From contig CM055196.1 in the NCBI GenBank assembly GCA_029224185.1, positions 18,936,509 through 19,000,508 of the forward strand: 64,000 nt of DNA, in the 5' to 3' direction. The notes under the pieces were generated by a model, which was not told the DNA's origin, did no database searches, and saw only the letters and a program-made list of their open reading frames with translations. Of this stretch, positions 13,185-26,886 are shown in pieces. The position numbers and the translations under genes were made by a program. Numbering within the stretch: position 1 is the first letter of the stretch; the number at the start of each line of letters is the position of its first letter. The DNA comes from Karalla daura (taxonomy: Eukaryota > Chordata > Actinopteri > Chaetodontiformes > Leiognathidae).

Positions 13185-16100
13185 TGGCAGCTCTGAACTA
13201 TCATGCTGGTTCAGTTGTTCATGTTTTGGCGGCCTCAGCATCACTCTAATCCATCTAATCAAACGCAGATTGGTTGGAGGTTATGTAGGAAGACGAGAGG
13301 CTGATGATATGGGTGGAGGGGGAGCAGGGAGATAAATCGCAAATATGATCCAAAGTGAAGAGATTAGATCCATATCAAGGAGAGCGTGAGGTGGATCTAT
13401 CTCCACTATCACACGTCCGCCTCTTATCTGACTTTGATTTATGTTCCAGCAGCAGTCAGTGGGGGGAAGAAAATGATTTGGCACTTGTGTATCTCCAAAC
13501 AATGCAGCGCAGTGCGAGCCGTTACGTCTGACAGACCCTATTCCAGACAACTCAAGGAGATTCCTGCCGTGGCGTGCGGCTCGTCCCGCTGTTTGAGGAG
13601 TTTGCCCTCCGCCTCATAGCAGGTGTGTAAGCCGCCTCCCTGTGTCTGCCGTGGCTGACCTCCCCCTGCACCGGGGCTGGGCAATTAGTCCACAAAATGG
13701 CAGACTGTAAATCTCCCACGGACAGGGTTTGGCAGGGGCATCCCTACATGAACTCCACGACGAGGAATTAAACACACAGTATTAACGAATAGCAGTTTCA
13801 TAGTGTGAGGAGCAGGGGAGGGTGAGGAAAGGTGCAAGGATGCTCCACTGTAGAATCATAGGGAGAGCTCCTGTTGTTATATATAGGAAGCACACCATAT
13901 ACAGTAACAAGGTTCACTATCAAAGATGAACATAGAACTGGGTCAGCTTTCCTGAGCCAAGGTCAGTAAAGTGAAAAATGCTGTTCAGCTGCATTGAATG
14001 TTCAGGGTTTCTGTGAGTATTTCCTTTCTGATATGATACAAAATATACGTATATAAGCTGGTGTAAGGTACCAATTTATTGTACGAAATCTCAGTGTTCA
14101 AGAAGGAACAAGAAAAAGAAAAACAGACTTCAGGCTGTTTCTTATTATTTGATGATAAAGATAACTCTCAGGATGCTGTCCTATCTTTATGTAGCATTAT
14201 ATTGTTTTGCATTTATTTATTTCATTACTTCACAGCCATGTGTTGCAGGCAGAGGAGAAGTGTTTGTTTCTTTCAGGTCGGTAGTATTTTTAACTAGATT
14301 GCAGTGAAAGTGTTGTACCTTTTTTGTGTCTTTCTATAACTGTTAAAATACACATTTAACCCAAATTACTCAGTTCAGTATTTTCACCTGTGAATCAATG
14401 CTAGACCAGAAATGGAGGGTATTGATAATTCAGTACTGATCTGCATATCACTGCTGATCTATTTCCAGTCATCAGGTGACATTTTGAAACACATACTGCT
14501 ACGAATAACAGTTGTTTTTATTGCTAGTTAGTATGCATGTTATCTGCTAAAAGCACTCAAAATCTAATAAGTATATGAATAAAGACTGTCCTGTTCCTGA
14601 TTGTCCTACTATTTGTTGGATGACCAAATGTACTTGAAATACACACTTAAGTTTCTATTAAGTTAAGTTTCTAAAAGTGTTCAATGGATTTATTATCACT
14701 CTTGTCTTACCTTCGTACATGAAAATGAATTAATCTCATGTATCTTAGAGTCAGCACAAAGACATTGTGGGTTAAACTGACAGACTTACCGAACAACTTT
14801 GAAGCTGCCCAACTTTATCAGAGACAGTGCAGCCGGGTGTAATTACAGCAACACTTGCCTTGCACCACTAATGCTTGAATAACACTTGGCACTCTATCGA
14901 GCCACGCTATAATTCAGCACCATCTTAATAGGACAGATCTGTGAACCGCAGAGAGAGCGTCTGCCCTTTGGAATATGCAAATGTATAGCCCTCAAACAAA
15001 ATTTCCCTACATGCTTTCAAATGCCATTAACAGAAATAAAACATTTATATTCAGTGTGCCTGTCTCTATATATACTGTGTTTGGCTCTAGTACAAAGAAA
15101 CAATGATCCAAAATTCAAATGATCACTCTGTTTTATATACATGGCGGTATTACAAATATTTAGTAGTCACATGTTGGAGCAATACATTTCTATAAGAACA
15201 CTATCTTATATTAGGTCGATCGTGTGGCATGCAGACTTTCTTTGCCTCTTGCATAGAGCATAATGCCCCTTTGAAGGAAGAGCTGGGGGTTTGGATTGGA
15301 GGCTCCCAGCTCATTCAGCAGGCAACATCTCGATGATGCAGAGTGTGGAGAGCTGGTGGAGTGTCCTTTGACAGATAGTGTTGCCTTTTTGCTCATAACC
15401 ATTGCCTGATTTGTGAATATTGTTCCCCTTTGGTTTAATCTGCCGTGTGCTCTGAGGCGTAAACTATTCCCGGAAGGCTCCCGCAGGGAATGGCGGGGGT
15501 GTAATTTATCTCCTGTGTCTTGGTTTGAGAGTGCACCCGACCTTCTCTTCAGCAAAGTAAACAGGGGGAACGTTGACCTGTTTTGACCCAAAACCTTGAG
15601 ATAGACTCCATTAAACGGTGAGCTGGGCGATCCGAGGGCACATTTTAGTTTTTTTTATGACGCGCCCTCCCACATAACCAGACTCTGACAGACATTTATC
15701 CTGGGATTCACAGCCAGAAACATACCCCCACCCCCTGTTTACTACTATAGGCCCAGACCGATGGGGTCACCCTCATAAGTTCAGACCAGCAACATATGAT
15801 GACGAAGACTCCTAGAGGGTGAGCCTCTGGACAAAAGATGTGCACAGGAGTTCAAAACCCCTGTGCTGTGATGCTTCAGTTCAGGGTCACAGCATATTCC
15901 TTGCCCCACACGAGTGGTTAGGAAGCCCTGCAGCCTTTGGAGGTCCATCAAGCATAACAACGGACAAATCAATAAAACACTGCATCCAGGATGTAAAATC
16001 TCATTAGATGGCTGCTACAGAGAAATATGACCTCATATGATTATGCAGTAGTTTTTGTCCGTAGCGTGGATTTAGAGCTTTGGTTTTATTGCCCGTTGAC

Positions 16101-16192
16101 CATGGTTTGTCTGTCTTTATTGATGCCTTTGTGTCTGTGAAATGTTTTGATGCCTCAGCTGTTGTAACTGCATATGTTTGCCAAGGATTTCA

Positions 16193-16290
16193 ATTATTCA
16201 TTCATTCATTTACTTGACCAACTTTACACCCAAAGTCACACAGGTCTGCAGGATCTCAGCCCAGCTCACAAAAATGCTGGAAAGGCCACA

Positions 16291-16330
<40 letters not shown>

Positions 16331-16445
16331 TGACTCTCACACTCACACCCAGGGACAGTTTTGGGTCTCTCATCGACCGGAACATGCATTTTTTGAGTAC
16401 CTGGAGAAAACCCTCAAAGCTTGAATCCAAGTTTAGCAACAAGGG
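16193..16445 (+). mobile_element. Fish interspersed repeat ('GGACTGTGGGAGG' family), degenerate copy
   Basis: The order of parts is an ATTC-rich start, 'cacaggtctgcaggatctca', a CA tract (16294-16329), then 'gactctcacactcacaccca', 'gggacagttttgggtctctc' and 'gagtacctggagaaaaccct'. This is the standard order of the family. Confidence 0.75.
16294..16329. repeat. (CA)n microsatellite
   Basis: This is an uninterrupted CA run inside the repeat copy at 16193-16445. Confidence 0.95.
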
Positions 16446-16562
16446 GATGAAGTTGTGCAGAGTGGTGTGATGTTCTCCGCTGTGAAACTTTGGCCAACGA
16501 TTTTTTAAAAAGTCTCTCTGCATCATTCAGAGACCAGTCAAATTCATTAAACCTCTTTGACA

Positions 16563-16564
<2 letters not shown>

Positions 16565-16634
<70 letters not shown>
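16565..16634. repeat. (GT)n microsatellite, 70 bp
   Basis: This is an uninterrupted GT run of 35 units, the longest dinucleotide tract in the window. It lies 235 bp beyond a CA run of opposite sense. Confidence 0.98.
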
Positions 16635-16637
<3 letters not shown>

Positions 16638-17813
16638 GAGCTTTTAAAGATGAGTCCATATTTGTCATGAGCTCTGTCAAACAGCCAGTGTTGCCATGGT
16701 GACGCAAGCAGGTTCAGGAACCCCATTGAGGGGAAATGTCTGTGGACACCAACACTTTATCATCCGACGTCCAATAATTTTGGTGTTGATTATAACTGGA
16801 AAATCAATGGTTATCCTGTGGGACACAGAGCGCTGGGGTGGCCAGCAGCAGTGACAGTGAGTGTTTGTTTCTGTGTTCTGCGTCCAAGAGTGTAAATCAA
16901 CATTTATAATTCATTTGATAAATCTGTGATCAGGTGCGAGTGAGGACACAAACTGACACTGCTCTGTTTCCCAGCTGCTCTGTACATATACACTGCATTA
17001 ATGTGAGCTACGACTTTGATATTCTGATTGTGAATCTTCTAACTTTCCGTTATATTTTTCCTGATTTGATTTTTCTTTGATGAAGTCCTCGTGGACTCCT
17101 CTTTGATCTGTTGCAGATAAAGGAGGGAAAATAATCGGACATTTCAAAAATGTTTTTCTTCTTTCCGGGCACTGCGAGTTGGCATTTTCCTCACATCAAA
17201 ATAAAGCACACACAGGAAAGAGGCAGATGCATGTGTGTGTAGGTGTGCTTCTGTTTTCAGCAACGCCATTAAAATATAAAGGGTCAGTTCAGTAAGGTGC
17301 CTTATTATTTACTTTTTAAGTTGTAAAACTCATGAAATAAACAACGGCATGAGCAACACTTAGCATATTTGCTTGTGAGCTGGAAAGATGGTGGTTCAAG
17401 CCCACACAGGAATGTTTTCCTCAGCATTCATTATTCATTGCAGTCATTACAGTTCTCACAGCCTTACACTGCTCATTGTGCTGCTACAGCTACACAAAGG
17501 CTAGTCTGTTGCTAATCTGGTTAAAGTCAGTGCACGTATTTCCCTTTGTCTACCTGCCCAAAACTGCCTGAAAGTTTGTAAAAATCATGTTAAGGAGAAG
17601 AAATTATGATGTCCTCTAATTTTAACTGTAATCAAAGCTGTTAACCAATGAAATGAGCAACTAAACTGCACATTTAACTTGCACATTTAAAAATACATAT
17701 ATGCAGCAAAGTAGACCTAAAACAGTCACCAAATGTTTCTCCTAACCATCGTCATCCGAAGTATTAATCCCACATTAGACATTTAAACTGCAAAATGCCA
17801 TAAAAAAACAGCA

Positions 17814-18075
17814 GGCGACACAGTAGTTTGTTGGATAGAGCTGTCGCCTCACAGCAAGGTTTCCATTTTGTTTCCTAACCAGACTGAGAGCCTTTCTAAC
17901 TCTCAGATTTCCTGTCACAGTCCAAAAACATGCCTCTCTATTTGGTCTATTGGAGACTCGACATTACCTCTAGGTGTTAGTGTCAAAAAAAATTGATTTT
18001 GTTTGCACTCCAGTCCATCCATCCCTCCATCCAGTATCTTGCATCACACTCTCACACTCACACCTTGGGTGCATA
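17814..18075. mobile_element. Two head-to-head fragments of the 'GGACTGTGGGAGG' fish repeat
   Basis: At 17814-17982 the repeat reads on the minus strand: 'ggcgacacagtag', 'gctgtcgcctcacagcaagg', 'cacagtccaaaaacatgcct' and 'attggagactc'. At about 17990-18075 it reads on the plus strand: 'ttgattttgtttgcactcca', 'gtccatccatccctccatcc' and 'actctcacactcacacc'. The plus-strand start matches the start of the copy at 21351 almost word for word. Confidence 0.72.
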
Positions 18076-21000
18076 ACAAGTAAGATAATGAATAAATTAA
18101 TGAATGAGACGCAGCATAACATTAAAAAATGTGACTCATTAGTTTGTACGCACAAATCAAGACAAATAATTTCCATTATATGGTATTGTACCATGAAATG
18201 TGTAGCTGTATTGATGTTTCCAGGTGTAAACTAGGAACAGGATTAGGATTAAAAGCGTTAAGATTCTTCCATTAGCAAATCAAAGATGCAGAATCTCAAG
18301 CATTTGAAAGGCCCAGGACCTCAAAGCTGACTCCAGAAATAGCAACAAGGGCATGCAGTTGTGAAGGGAGATGTAGCGTCTCAGATTTCGGGCCAGAGAA
18401 TTGACATTAATGATTTTGCGTGTATGGACTGAATCCAGCGTTTGTCTTCTTCTCAAAACCAAAACACACTTCCCTCATGCACATACTTTATATGTGCAAT
18501 TGGCTTTTGAGATAACAGTGCTTGTAATTAAAAGTGGTTTTATGAAGTGCCGAATAGGTGCAGACTCCATTGTGCTATAGGACATGAAGCTGAATTAGCC
18601 GACAATGACACATTACCCGCCCAACATTATCTGATCCAGGCTCCTAAATTGGAGTGCCAACACACCAGCATGCGGCACAGCGTGTTAAATCACACACGTC
18701 TCCTTCTAGCCGTCTTTCCTTTTGGTCGTCTTGTTTCCTTATCAGGGGAACAGAAAATAAGATTCCTGCCCCTTGGGTATCATCATAATTCGAGACTAAT
18801 CTAAGCTGAAAAAAAAAGCGTATGATCCATCTGCAGGTCTGTTATTACCACTGGATCTGCAGCCGCGCTCACTGTGGAGCGTTGCGGTTTAGGTGAAGGT
18901 TTTAAGCCGATCCTCAGGCGTCGCGATGACTTTCTCCCGCCCTGCGCAGGCGACAAATAGAAGTCACCCAAACACGCCGTAGATGAAATGGAGGTTTTGT
19001 TTGTGCACGCAGCGCGGTGGCTGCAACGCTCAGAGGACCACAGTGAGCGAAACACAAATTATAGAGTGTACATGAAGGGTGCCGGAGGTGGCCCATCGCT
19101 GCATCCATGGAGAGCAAACACAAATTACTATGCGGTTGAATCTGACTAGATTAAGATAACCTTTGTTTTTCCGATTTTCCTAAATCTTATTATTTTTGCT
19201 CCTTTGGAGCATTTCAGAAGATTACATCGTTTGATTTTAGAAAACCTTAATACCGAAGTCATATCACCAGTGCACCCGGCAGTTTGTGCTTTTACTTTAA
19301 AACTGCAGATTGAGAACAAAATGACAATTCAGCAGAAAGCGTTCTGCATCAATTTTCTTTCTTAAATCGCTTCCATCAACAAGTAACATCTATGATTCAA
19401 TCTCACTGTAAGAGGCTCAGGAAACACAGCTTTAATTTATTTATTTCACTTCTGATTACCCCGTGAAATAGTTTCAGCTGTGCAGCATAGTCTATCTCTT
19501 GAATTTCCTCCCATTCCTTTACTGGTTATTATAAACTTCCGTTTCTGTGCATGTGTACTTATTTATTTCCATTCATTTCACTGATGTTCCTCCTGCTGTT
19601 CTCCTACTGCTGCAATAAAGAAACAAACATACAATGGGACTGATGAAAGAAAATATTTTATTTCATCTTAGAATACTGTAGACTACTAAGAAGGCAGTGT
19701 TCACATTGTAGTGGAAACACTTTTTCTTGGACATGATGAAGGGGGTCAGATGACCACTCTCACTCAAAGTCTCACAAGACGAGATTATTGAATGTCCTGA
19801 GACAGACTAGATTTTGCAAAACTTAATGCTCATATGCAAAACACCCTCGAATAGATAAACCTGCAAGTTGCACTTTGTCGAGTGTTGGAAGCACCATATA
19901 TGTTTTGTGAGAAATTGTAATAGAAACAGATTTTTCAGGTCTCTGGAGTGATTCTGCCATATATTCAGAAGATGGAGAGCAAACTCTTTCTGCCCTGTGG
20001 CTTTAATGTGACATTGGGAAAGGACGCTGTGATTGTGTACTTGAAATGAGATGACCTGTCAGTGACATTGCCTCCAAAGGCCTTGCGTGGGATACAATAC
20101 AAGATTGCGGATTTTCTGTTTATGCTGGAATCAGCATAGCACTTGAATAGAGGGAGTAGAGCAGGTTGGTCTGGAGTCTAACCTGTTTGCCCTCTGAGCT
20201 GATTGTCTCTATAGATCCACTTTGTCTCTTCAGGAGCACAAAACTCTCATCCACAATCAAAGGTGTATTGACTGTGTATTGACGAGCACTCAGCCTGCAC
20301 TGGGCACTGTGCAAAATCGATGACGCGCCTGTTGTACGTTTGCTGCTTGGTGTCAGTGAGAATTGCCACCTTGAGCTTCTGTGACAATACGCAAATTGAT
20401 TATCCCGCTTTACCTGCGCTTAAAGACACGTTCTCAAAAAAGTAAAGAAAAAAAAAACCCTAGTAATTTTACAGTTTTAATTTCTGCATCCACCATTTTC
20501 TGAGACGTGTCTACAGAGAAAATCCATTACAAAGTCAATCTGCATCCCCTTGGATTGTCTTTATTTGGGGTGATTGAAATCTTGTTGTTCACCGAGTTCA
20601 CCAAAGGGCATTTATTGGAAGAGCATAAAAGATGTAAAACACCTCCCCTGCTCTCCTTGTTCTTGGAAACACAAGATTAGATTCTTTTTTTTCTTTTTTT
20701 TCTATCCTGGTCCTTCAATCTGAGACATATAACACCAAAGAACTATGAATTTTTCACAGCATGGCCTTGATCACAGTATTTATTGCAGTATGAGAGTGTT
20801 TTCTGGTTCAGTGTCGGGTGGCTTTGAAATCCTTTTTTTTACACACCTGCCCGGTGCAGCTGGGGATCTCTCTCTGGACTTGTTACTGTGTCAGGTAATG
20901 TAATAAAGAGGGTGAAGCCCAGCTCACAGAGGGATGTATCCCAGACCTCATGATACGACTGCAGCAACAGGAGAAGGCGGATGCACGGCAATGCTCATAA

Positions 21001-21350
21001 ATGTGCACCCTTGACAGACATTATAAAACAAGATCTCTGTTTTAATTTTGGTCTAGGGCTATTTCAAGCAATGTTGATTAGTCTGTTGATTGATAGTTGT
21101 TGAAATGCCAGAAATAAATGTTGAAAAATGTTCAATAAAGGCAAGATTAAGTTTTCAAGTAGCCTGTTTTACATGTATTTATTTTGCTGCTACAGAGGAC
21201 AAAGGAAAGCAAAGATTATTCTTATAATATCCAATTTTATCAGTTGATGAATGGAGTTTTGCTTGTTTTTGGTGCCTCACTCAAGATGGTTCCGGTTAGA
21301 AAAGAAAGATCGACCAACCATGCAAATGCAGTAAACGGTTTCTTGTAAAA

Positions 21351-21598
21351 CAATTTGATTTTGTTTGGACTCTAGTCCATCCATCCATCTATCCATGCAG
21401 TATCTTACAACATCACACCATTCACTCTCACTCTCACACCTCGCAGCAATTTATAGTCTCCATTCAACCTTCATACATGTTTTAGGACTGTGGGAGGAAA
21501 CTAGATTACCTGCATAAAACCCACTCAGACAAATGGACATCATGCACAGAAAGGCCCAGCCAGGTTTCAAACCAGGTACTTTTCACCGTGTCACTCAA
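21351..21598 (+). mobile_element. Fish interspersed repeat ('GGACTGTGGGAGG' family)
   Basis: The order is 'ttgattttgtttggactcta', 'gtccatccatccatctatcc', 'ttcactctcactctcacacc', 'gcaatttatagtctcc', 'catgttttaggactgtggga', 'acccactcagac' and 'acagaaaggcccagccaggt'. This is a complete order of family landmarks without a long CA tract. Confidence 0.82.
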
Positions 21599-24037
21599 AT
21601 AAAGGCCTGAATGAGTAAAAATCAGGTAAGGAATTCTTGGAGGAAAAAATAAGAAATTTGCAAGAAAAATGCAGTGGGTGCACCACCAACTTTTGATTTT
21701 GAGGCTCATCTCCATGCTATGTTGTGTGATAAATAAATGGCTTCCCCTGACTGCAAGGTTGTCAGTGTGGTCACACATATTTTGCAAAAAAGAAAAAAAA
21801 AAGTGCCAATATTTCACAGGTTCTGCCAGGAAGCGTGTGTGAATCTATGAGCTCGACCGTGCGAGCCTCTGATGTGTCTGTATTAGATCTGCAGGTATAT
21901 GATGCATAGTCCACAGCTAAGCTTTATTTATGCTCGAGTGCTTTATGCATCCGAGACCATTACTATTTATCACAGGGTTGCGGGAGGAACTTTAAGAGGC
22001 ATCAAGGCTAAATGTGAGTGAGCCAGCATTTTCACCTTCATCTCCCCAGAACTGCAGGGAGGCCGCTGCAGCCGGGATGCAGCTTGCGGTGTAGGATGTC
22101 CCGAGGCTGTGCTGCTAACCGGGTGGTGTCTGCTTCACTGTGTCAGGCGGTGGGGTGGGGGGCAGTTTTTGCACGGCAGCAGTAAGTGCAGGTCACACAC
22201 ACACTGATGCCTGGGGTTGAATGAATATGAAAGCAGACAGAAGCTTCCAGCAGGGAAAGTAGCAGGTGAAGGTCTCGTCTTTCACTCATTCCCGTAGCTT
22301 AAAGCGTCACGCTAAACGTTTCAACGCTGTTAAAAGGTCACCCCGCTTACATGTGTTAAAGGGATGTAAACTCACCTGGGTCACACATGATTGGCATTTT
22401 TGATACACAGGGCTCAGATTAGAGAACACTGGCAGCATAATGATTGGGGAGTAATAAGCACGGTCAATAGAATAATTTCTGATGATCTACGGTGATTGTG
22501 TTAATCCTGTGTCTAAAAATGTCTAAAAATAGATGTTACTGTTGGATTGTTATTGTTTTTTGATACCCGAAGGTTGTGTGTGGTAGCATGACATGCACAT
22601 ACAATTCATACTGTGTTACTGTTCTCTTACAAAATCCCTTGATAAAGAAATTGATGCTGTTTTTGAAGGCACCACATATTGATTTGACTTGCAACTGTAT
22701 AACATGCACAACTATAGGACACATTGATGTAGTAATCCTGTGATAAAACTGTGTGACATTGGATTTATTGATTTGTAGTAGGGACATTTTGTTGCTGTTC
22801 ATACAAGCTGCACTGAAAAATGTCATGCTGTTGACAAATTTGAGGATCGTCATGTTACTTTATCTGAAGTCTCTTAGCTCCTACAGTGTTTCACCTAGCT
22901 GAAGTGAAGTATTTATCATTCATAGCAGCGGCACCTCACTATTTTATTCTGATCTCATAGACATTTTTTTTATCCTCTGACTAACCTGAAAACGGTGTGT
23001 CTGTGTGTGTATCGCTCCCACAGCACTTTCACAGTCAGATAGTAAAGAGCTTGCTGTCAGACGCACAGCCTGTTTCAACTTTATGCAGACAGAGTGAGGG
23101 CGTGTGGGGTGAACATGATTTCATCTAGAACACCTTTGTTGTGAGGTGTGTGTGCAGCATGTCATGAGCTGCTGTGTGTCTATAAATGCTGTTTGCATTG
23201 TCATCTTTACAGTTAGGCCCATCACTGATTGTTAGATGGTGGATACATAAATGTTGTCGCTATTTCTCTAAATATGATAATCACAGGGTAGAATAATGCT
23301 GCAATTAATGATAAAGGTGTGTAATGAAACTAAAAGTCCCAGACTCTGTGTGGGCAGGTGTAGGACTTTGAATTGCTTTTTAGGGTTTGAATTAGAAAGC
23401 CATTATGTTGATTGCTGGTAAAGCAATGTCACATACGTTATCAGGCAAAGCGAGCCTGGCAATGAGCTATTTTTATCCCTGGTCATGTTCCCACATGAAT
23501 TAAAGATTCAGCCCCTTTTAATAATTTATTGTCATTGAGGACGATGTTTTGGTTGGCTTCCCACGGTCCGGGCCATGCCGGCTTTGAAGCACCCACCTGT
23601 GTGCACGACGGTGCGTCTCCCGTCAGAGCTGTCATCGCAGAAAGCAGGCCACGGAGATGATTCATTCACAAACGCGCCTCATTTAATTACTCCCAAATCA
23701 GGTCACATGGATCCCTGGGAGAAGCGTGCGATCAGATCTTAGCCCCCGCGCCACATCACAAACCCTCGGCTCTCCACTCACGTGAGTAGGATTTCAATCT
23801 TCTGCACTCGCGGCGCAGAGATTTGAACCCCCTGGTGCGCCTGCGCCAGCCTAATAAACCTGTTTATGTATTAAACACTGCAGGGACTCTTGATATTCCT
23901 TGCAGACATTGCCATAGACAAGTAATCACAGCAATAAGTGCCCTTATGAAATCCCCTGCTCTGTTTAAGATGCTCTCCTGTTTGTTACCAAGGTTACCAT
24001 AAGCTGGGAGTGCTGGGATATGATCCTCTTTTCCTGT

Positions 24038-24183
24038 AGTCCGGGACGATCTGCACATTTCTGTCCAAAACCTAAGCTTTATGTCTATTAAACAAAGCAA
24101 TAATGCTGAACTTAGTCTGCGATGATCTACACGTTACTGTCCAAAACCTAAGCTTTGTGTCTATTAAACAAAGTGGTAATGCT
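24038..24183. repeat. Tandem duplication, period 76 bp, about 1.9 copies
   Basis: The block 'agtccgggacgatctgcaca' with 'ctgtccaaaacctaagcttt' and 'tctattaaacaaag' recurs 76 bp downstream ('agtctgcgatgatctacacg', same core). Scattered substitutions separate the two copies, so the duplication is not recent. Confidence 0.85.
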
Positions 24184-26861
24184 TGTCTCATATTTGCAAG
24201 GCGTGAAAAATCAGCGGCTCTGATGCTGCCAGAATGGAAATGAAAAAATGCGTCTTTAAAAGTCAGCCAGATGTCAGGCAGCTGAGCCAGACGCGCTGGA
24301 ATACTGAATTGATCCAACTTTTGTGCTCTGGAGTACTGCATCCAGCAGTATTTATCCTTCCAAAAGAAACTGATGTGAATAAAGTTTGCGGATTGTGATT
24401 GCGACCTGTTTTTGGTGTCATTTTGTAAACGTCTGTGCCAACGAGACAGAGAAATAGACCATGTGCATTAAGCAGGTGCATATAAGGGTTTACTACTGGG
24501 GCGTGCCCCCGTGTTACACCCTCGGTTGAAGGTTATAGCTCCAGGTTTAAGGTGAGCTCAAATATCAGTTTGTCAGAAATGCAATAGAAGAAAGCTCAAA
24601 ATACACCCATCAGGGTGAGGACAAATCGCTTCTCTATGCCCAGCCATGTGAGGCCCATTAACTGAGAGCATGAACACGATTGAGGGGCTGTTTCTGGCCG
24701 AGCAGGCAAAGGGCAGAGCGATGATAAACGACCGCTGGACGGGAGGAAGAGGACGGCGGGGCGACGGAGAGGACATGAGAAGGAGACAGAGTCAGTGGTC
24801 GTCAATGTGAAATACAGGCTTTACACTACTACACAGCTGAATTTCAATTCTTGAATAGAAATAAAAAGCAGCAATTGAAATTGACGGTTAAATATTCCAC
24901 AAACGTTCTTACTGCTTACAAACAAATATTCCTTCAATAATAAATGTACAGTACATAAATGTAGTAGTAGTACCAGCCATAGAAAAGAAAATACTTAAAC
25001 CTAATTTATTTTCATATTCTGGAACATGATGTCTGATCTCGTCACAACCCAGAATGCTTTGCTGTAAGCCATGCTTAACATGCTTCCCGATTTGTCTCTA
25101 ATGGGAATTCCTTTGAATTGCGATGCATTAAATTCAAATTTCAACACATGAATTACATGGAGGCCAATTCTTAACTCTCAAAACATTTATTTTCCTGACA
25201 GATGTTCAACAGTGAAATCCATTAAGTTAACGTTGAACTTAATAGTCGCATAAATAGTCAACCAGATAGGCAGGGAGACAGTTGAGAGGCATCCAGTGCA
25301 GCTTCATCTTCCCAGAGAGTAAAATCCGTTTCTGAATGTATCTTTAATCGGCTCATGTTGCCCCTAGGTCACATTGGAAATGCAGGCTCAGGTAAATTCA
25401 CCATGTCACAACGTGAAACCCGTGGCTATAAAGCACCCGGGGAGAGCTTTTATCAGTCGTAATGCACTCCTCAAAGAGCATCCTTCACTCTGCATGTCCC
25501 ATCCAAAGGTGCTGCTTCACCGCAGGCGCAGGCTACTGTATCAGTCTCGCTGCACAGATGATGAGGAAGACCATTCGGGTGAGCGATGAGCATCTTAACC
25601 TTTAGGGGTCAGTGAACGCAACATCACGGAGCGATGGTCATCCAGGCCTGAGCCCTGCACTGGTAACGGATGCTGTCAGCACATTGCCACTCTGATATCT
25701 GTCTCTCAGTGCGAGGAGGACATTGAGTTCGACCCTTGATGGTTTTACATTTTCCATCTGTGCTGACTACAGACATCCAGAGAGGCAAGAGCCACTTTTC
25801 AGTCAGAGTTTCAGCCCTCACTATCCCTTTAGTTTTAATGGTAAAATGCTTCAAGAGGCTGTAAAAACAATTCATCAATAGGTTTTTAATCTTGCTTTTT
25901 TCTTCCCCATCTTCTGCATATTTATACTTTTGTCTTCCTCTTAAAATATAGTAAGATTGGTATATTGGGCAGTGTCTCCTGGTCTCTTCTTACCCTGACT
26001 ATTCTCATCACTGCACATGGCTTTTGGTACTTGAGGAAACTGCTCTCTATGGACCCAACCACCTAAAATTTGGAGATCTAGAGTACTCCTCCACATGGTA
26101 CCATCCATTGATGCAAAGACTGCATTTTGAGTGACATGGAAGGTGAAATGTATACTTCAAGTTATAATAAACTAACTGGACAGTATTTTATTTTTTATTT
26201 TTTTCCCACTCAGCCTGAATTTGAAGCATCCCACCAGGAACCCTCCAGATTCTCCCGATAACCCAACCCAGCATTGCTCAAAGGCACTTCATGGCTCCCG
26301 GTCCCTTGATTTCAGAAGTCTGCCTGACTCACACTCGCTCTTCACAGTCCATTGTACCTCAAGCAAACACAGTGCCCCTGTTCATCAAATGCAATATTAT
26401 ATCCCCGCTCTTCCGTCTCCCAGCAAGACCCTTTGATGTCACATTGACACTTTAGTGAACAGCACTTCATGGATTTGATATTGCCTGGCAACTGCAGAAA
26501 AAAACCCACTCCTCGTGTCTTCTTCAGGACAAGAAGGACAGGGATGCAGGCGAGGGTGGTTTGGGTGGCGAAGGCGGGGGACACAGAGGGAGGATGCTGG
26601 ATGGTATTAACCGTAATGGTGCTGCATGATGGAGGTCTGCATTTGGCTTCCCTCCAGGCACTGGAGCAAAATTAAAGCCCAGAAAATCGGATTACGGAGT
26701 CCCCAGGGGCGGGATGCCCAGTAGCCAGCTGATGAGCGCTCATCTACTCTTAGCTGTGTTGTGCACAGCAAAACCCCGCCGTTGGCTCCGAGGCCAATTT
26801 GTTAACAATTATTGCTCGTTAGTGAAGCTTCCTGCTAGAGAAAGGGGGGACTCCATGGTGG

Positions 26862-26886
26862 AGACAATAGCCAAGGTCTATTGTCT
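26862..26886. promoter_or_regulatory. Head-to-head inverted repeat with SOX-type cores
   Basis: agacaatag, 7 bp, ctattgtct: the 9-bp arms are perfect. Each arm contains the ACAAT / ATTGT core bound by SOX HMG proteins, in the opposed arrangement used by SoxE dimers, although the spacing is wider than usual. It is 1.3 kb upstream of the alternative first exon. Function is inferred only. Confidence 0.3.

Noticed and set aside
15211..15591. 126-codon minus-strand open frame
   Set aside because: No recognisable family, no supporting splice structure, and basic low-information composition. Most likely chance.
16414..16707. Minus-strand open frame rich in Thr-His
   Set aside because: It is a translation of the GT/CA microsatellite at 16565-16634.
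17380..17415. tRNA-like B box (ggttcaagccc) as a possible tRNA or tRNA-derived SINE
   Set aside because: No matching A box or cloverleaf stems could be drawn around it. It may be a worn piece of the common fish repeat.
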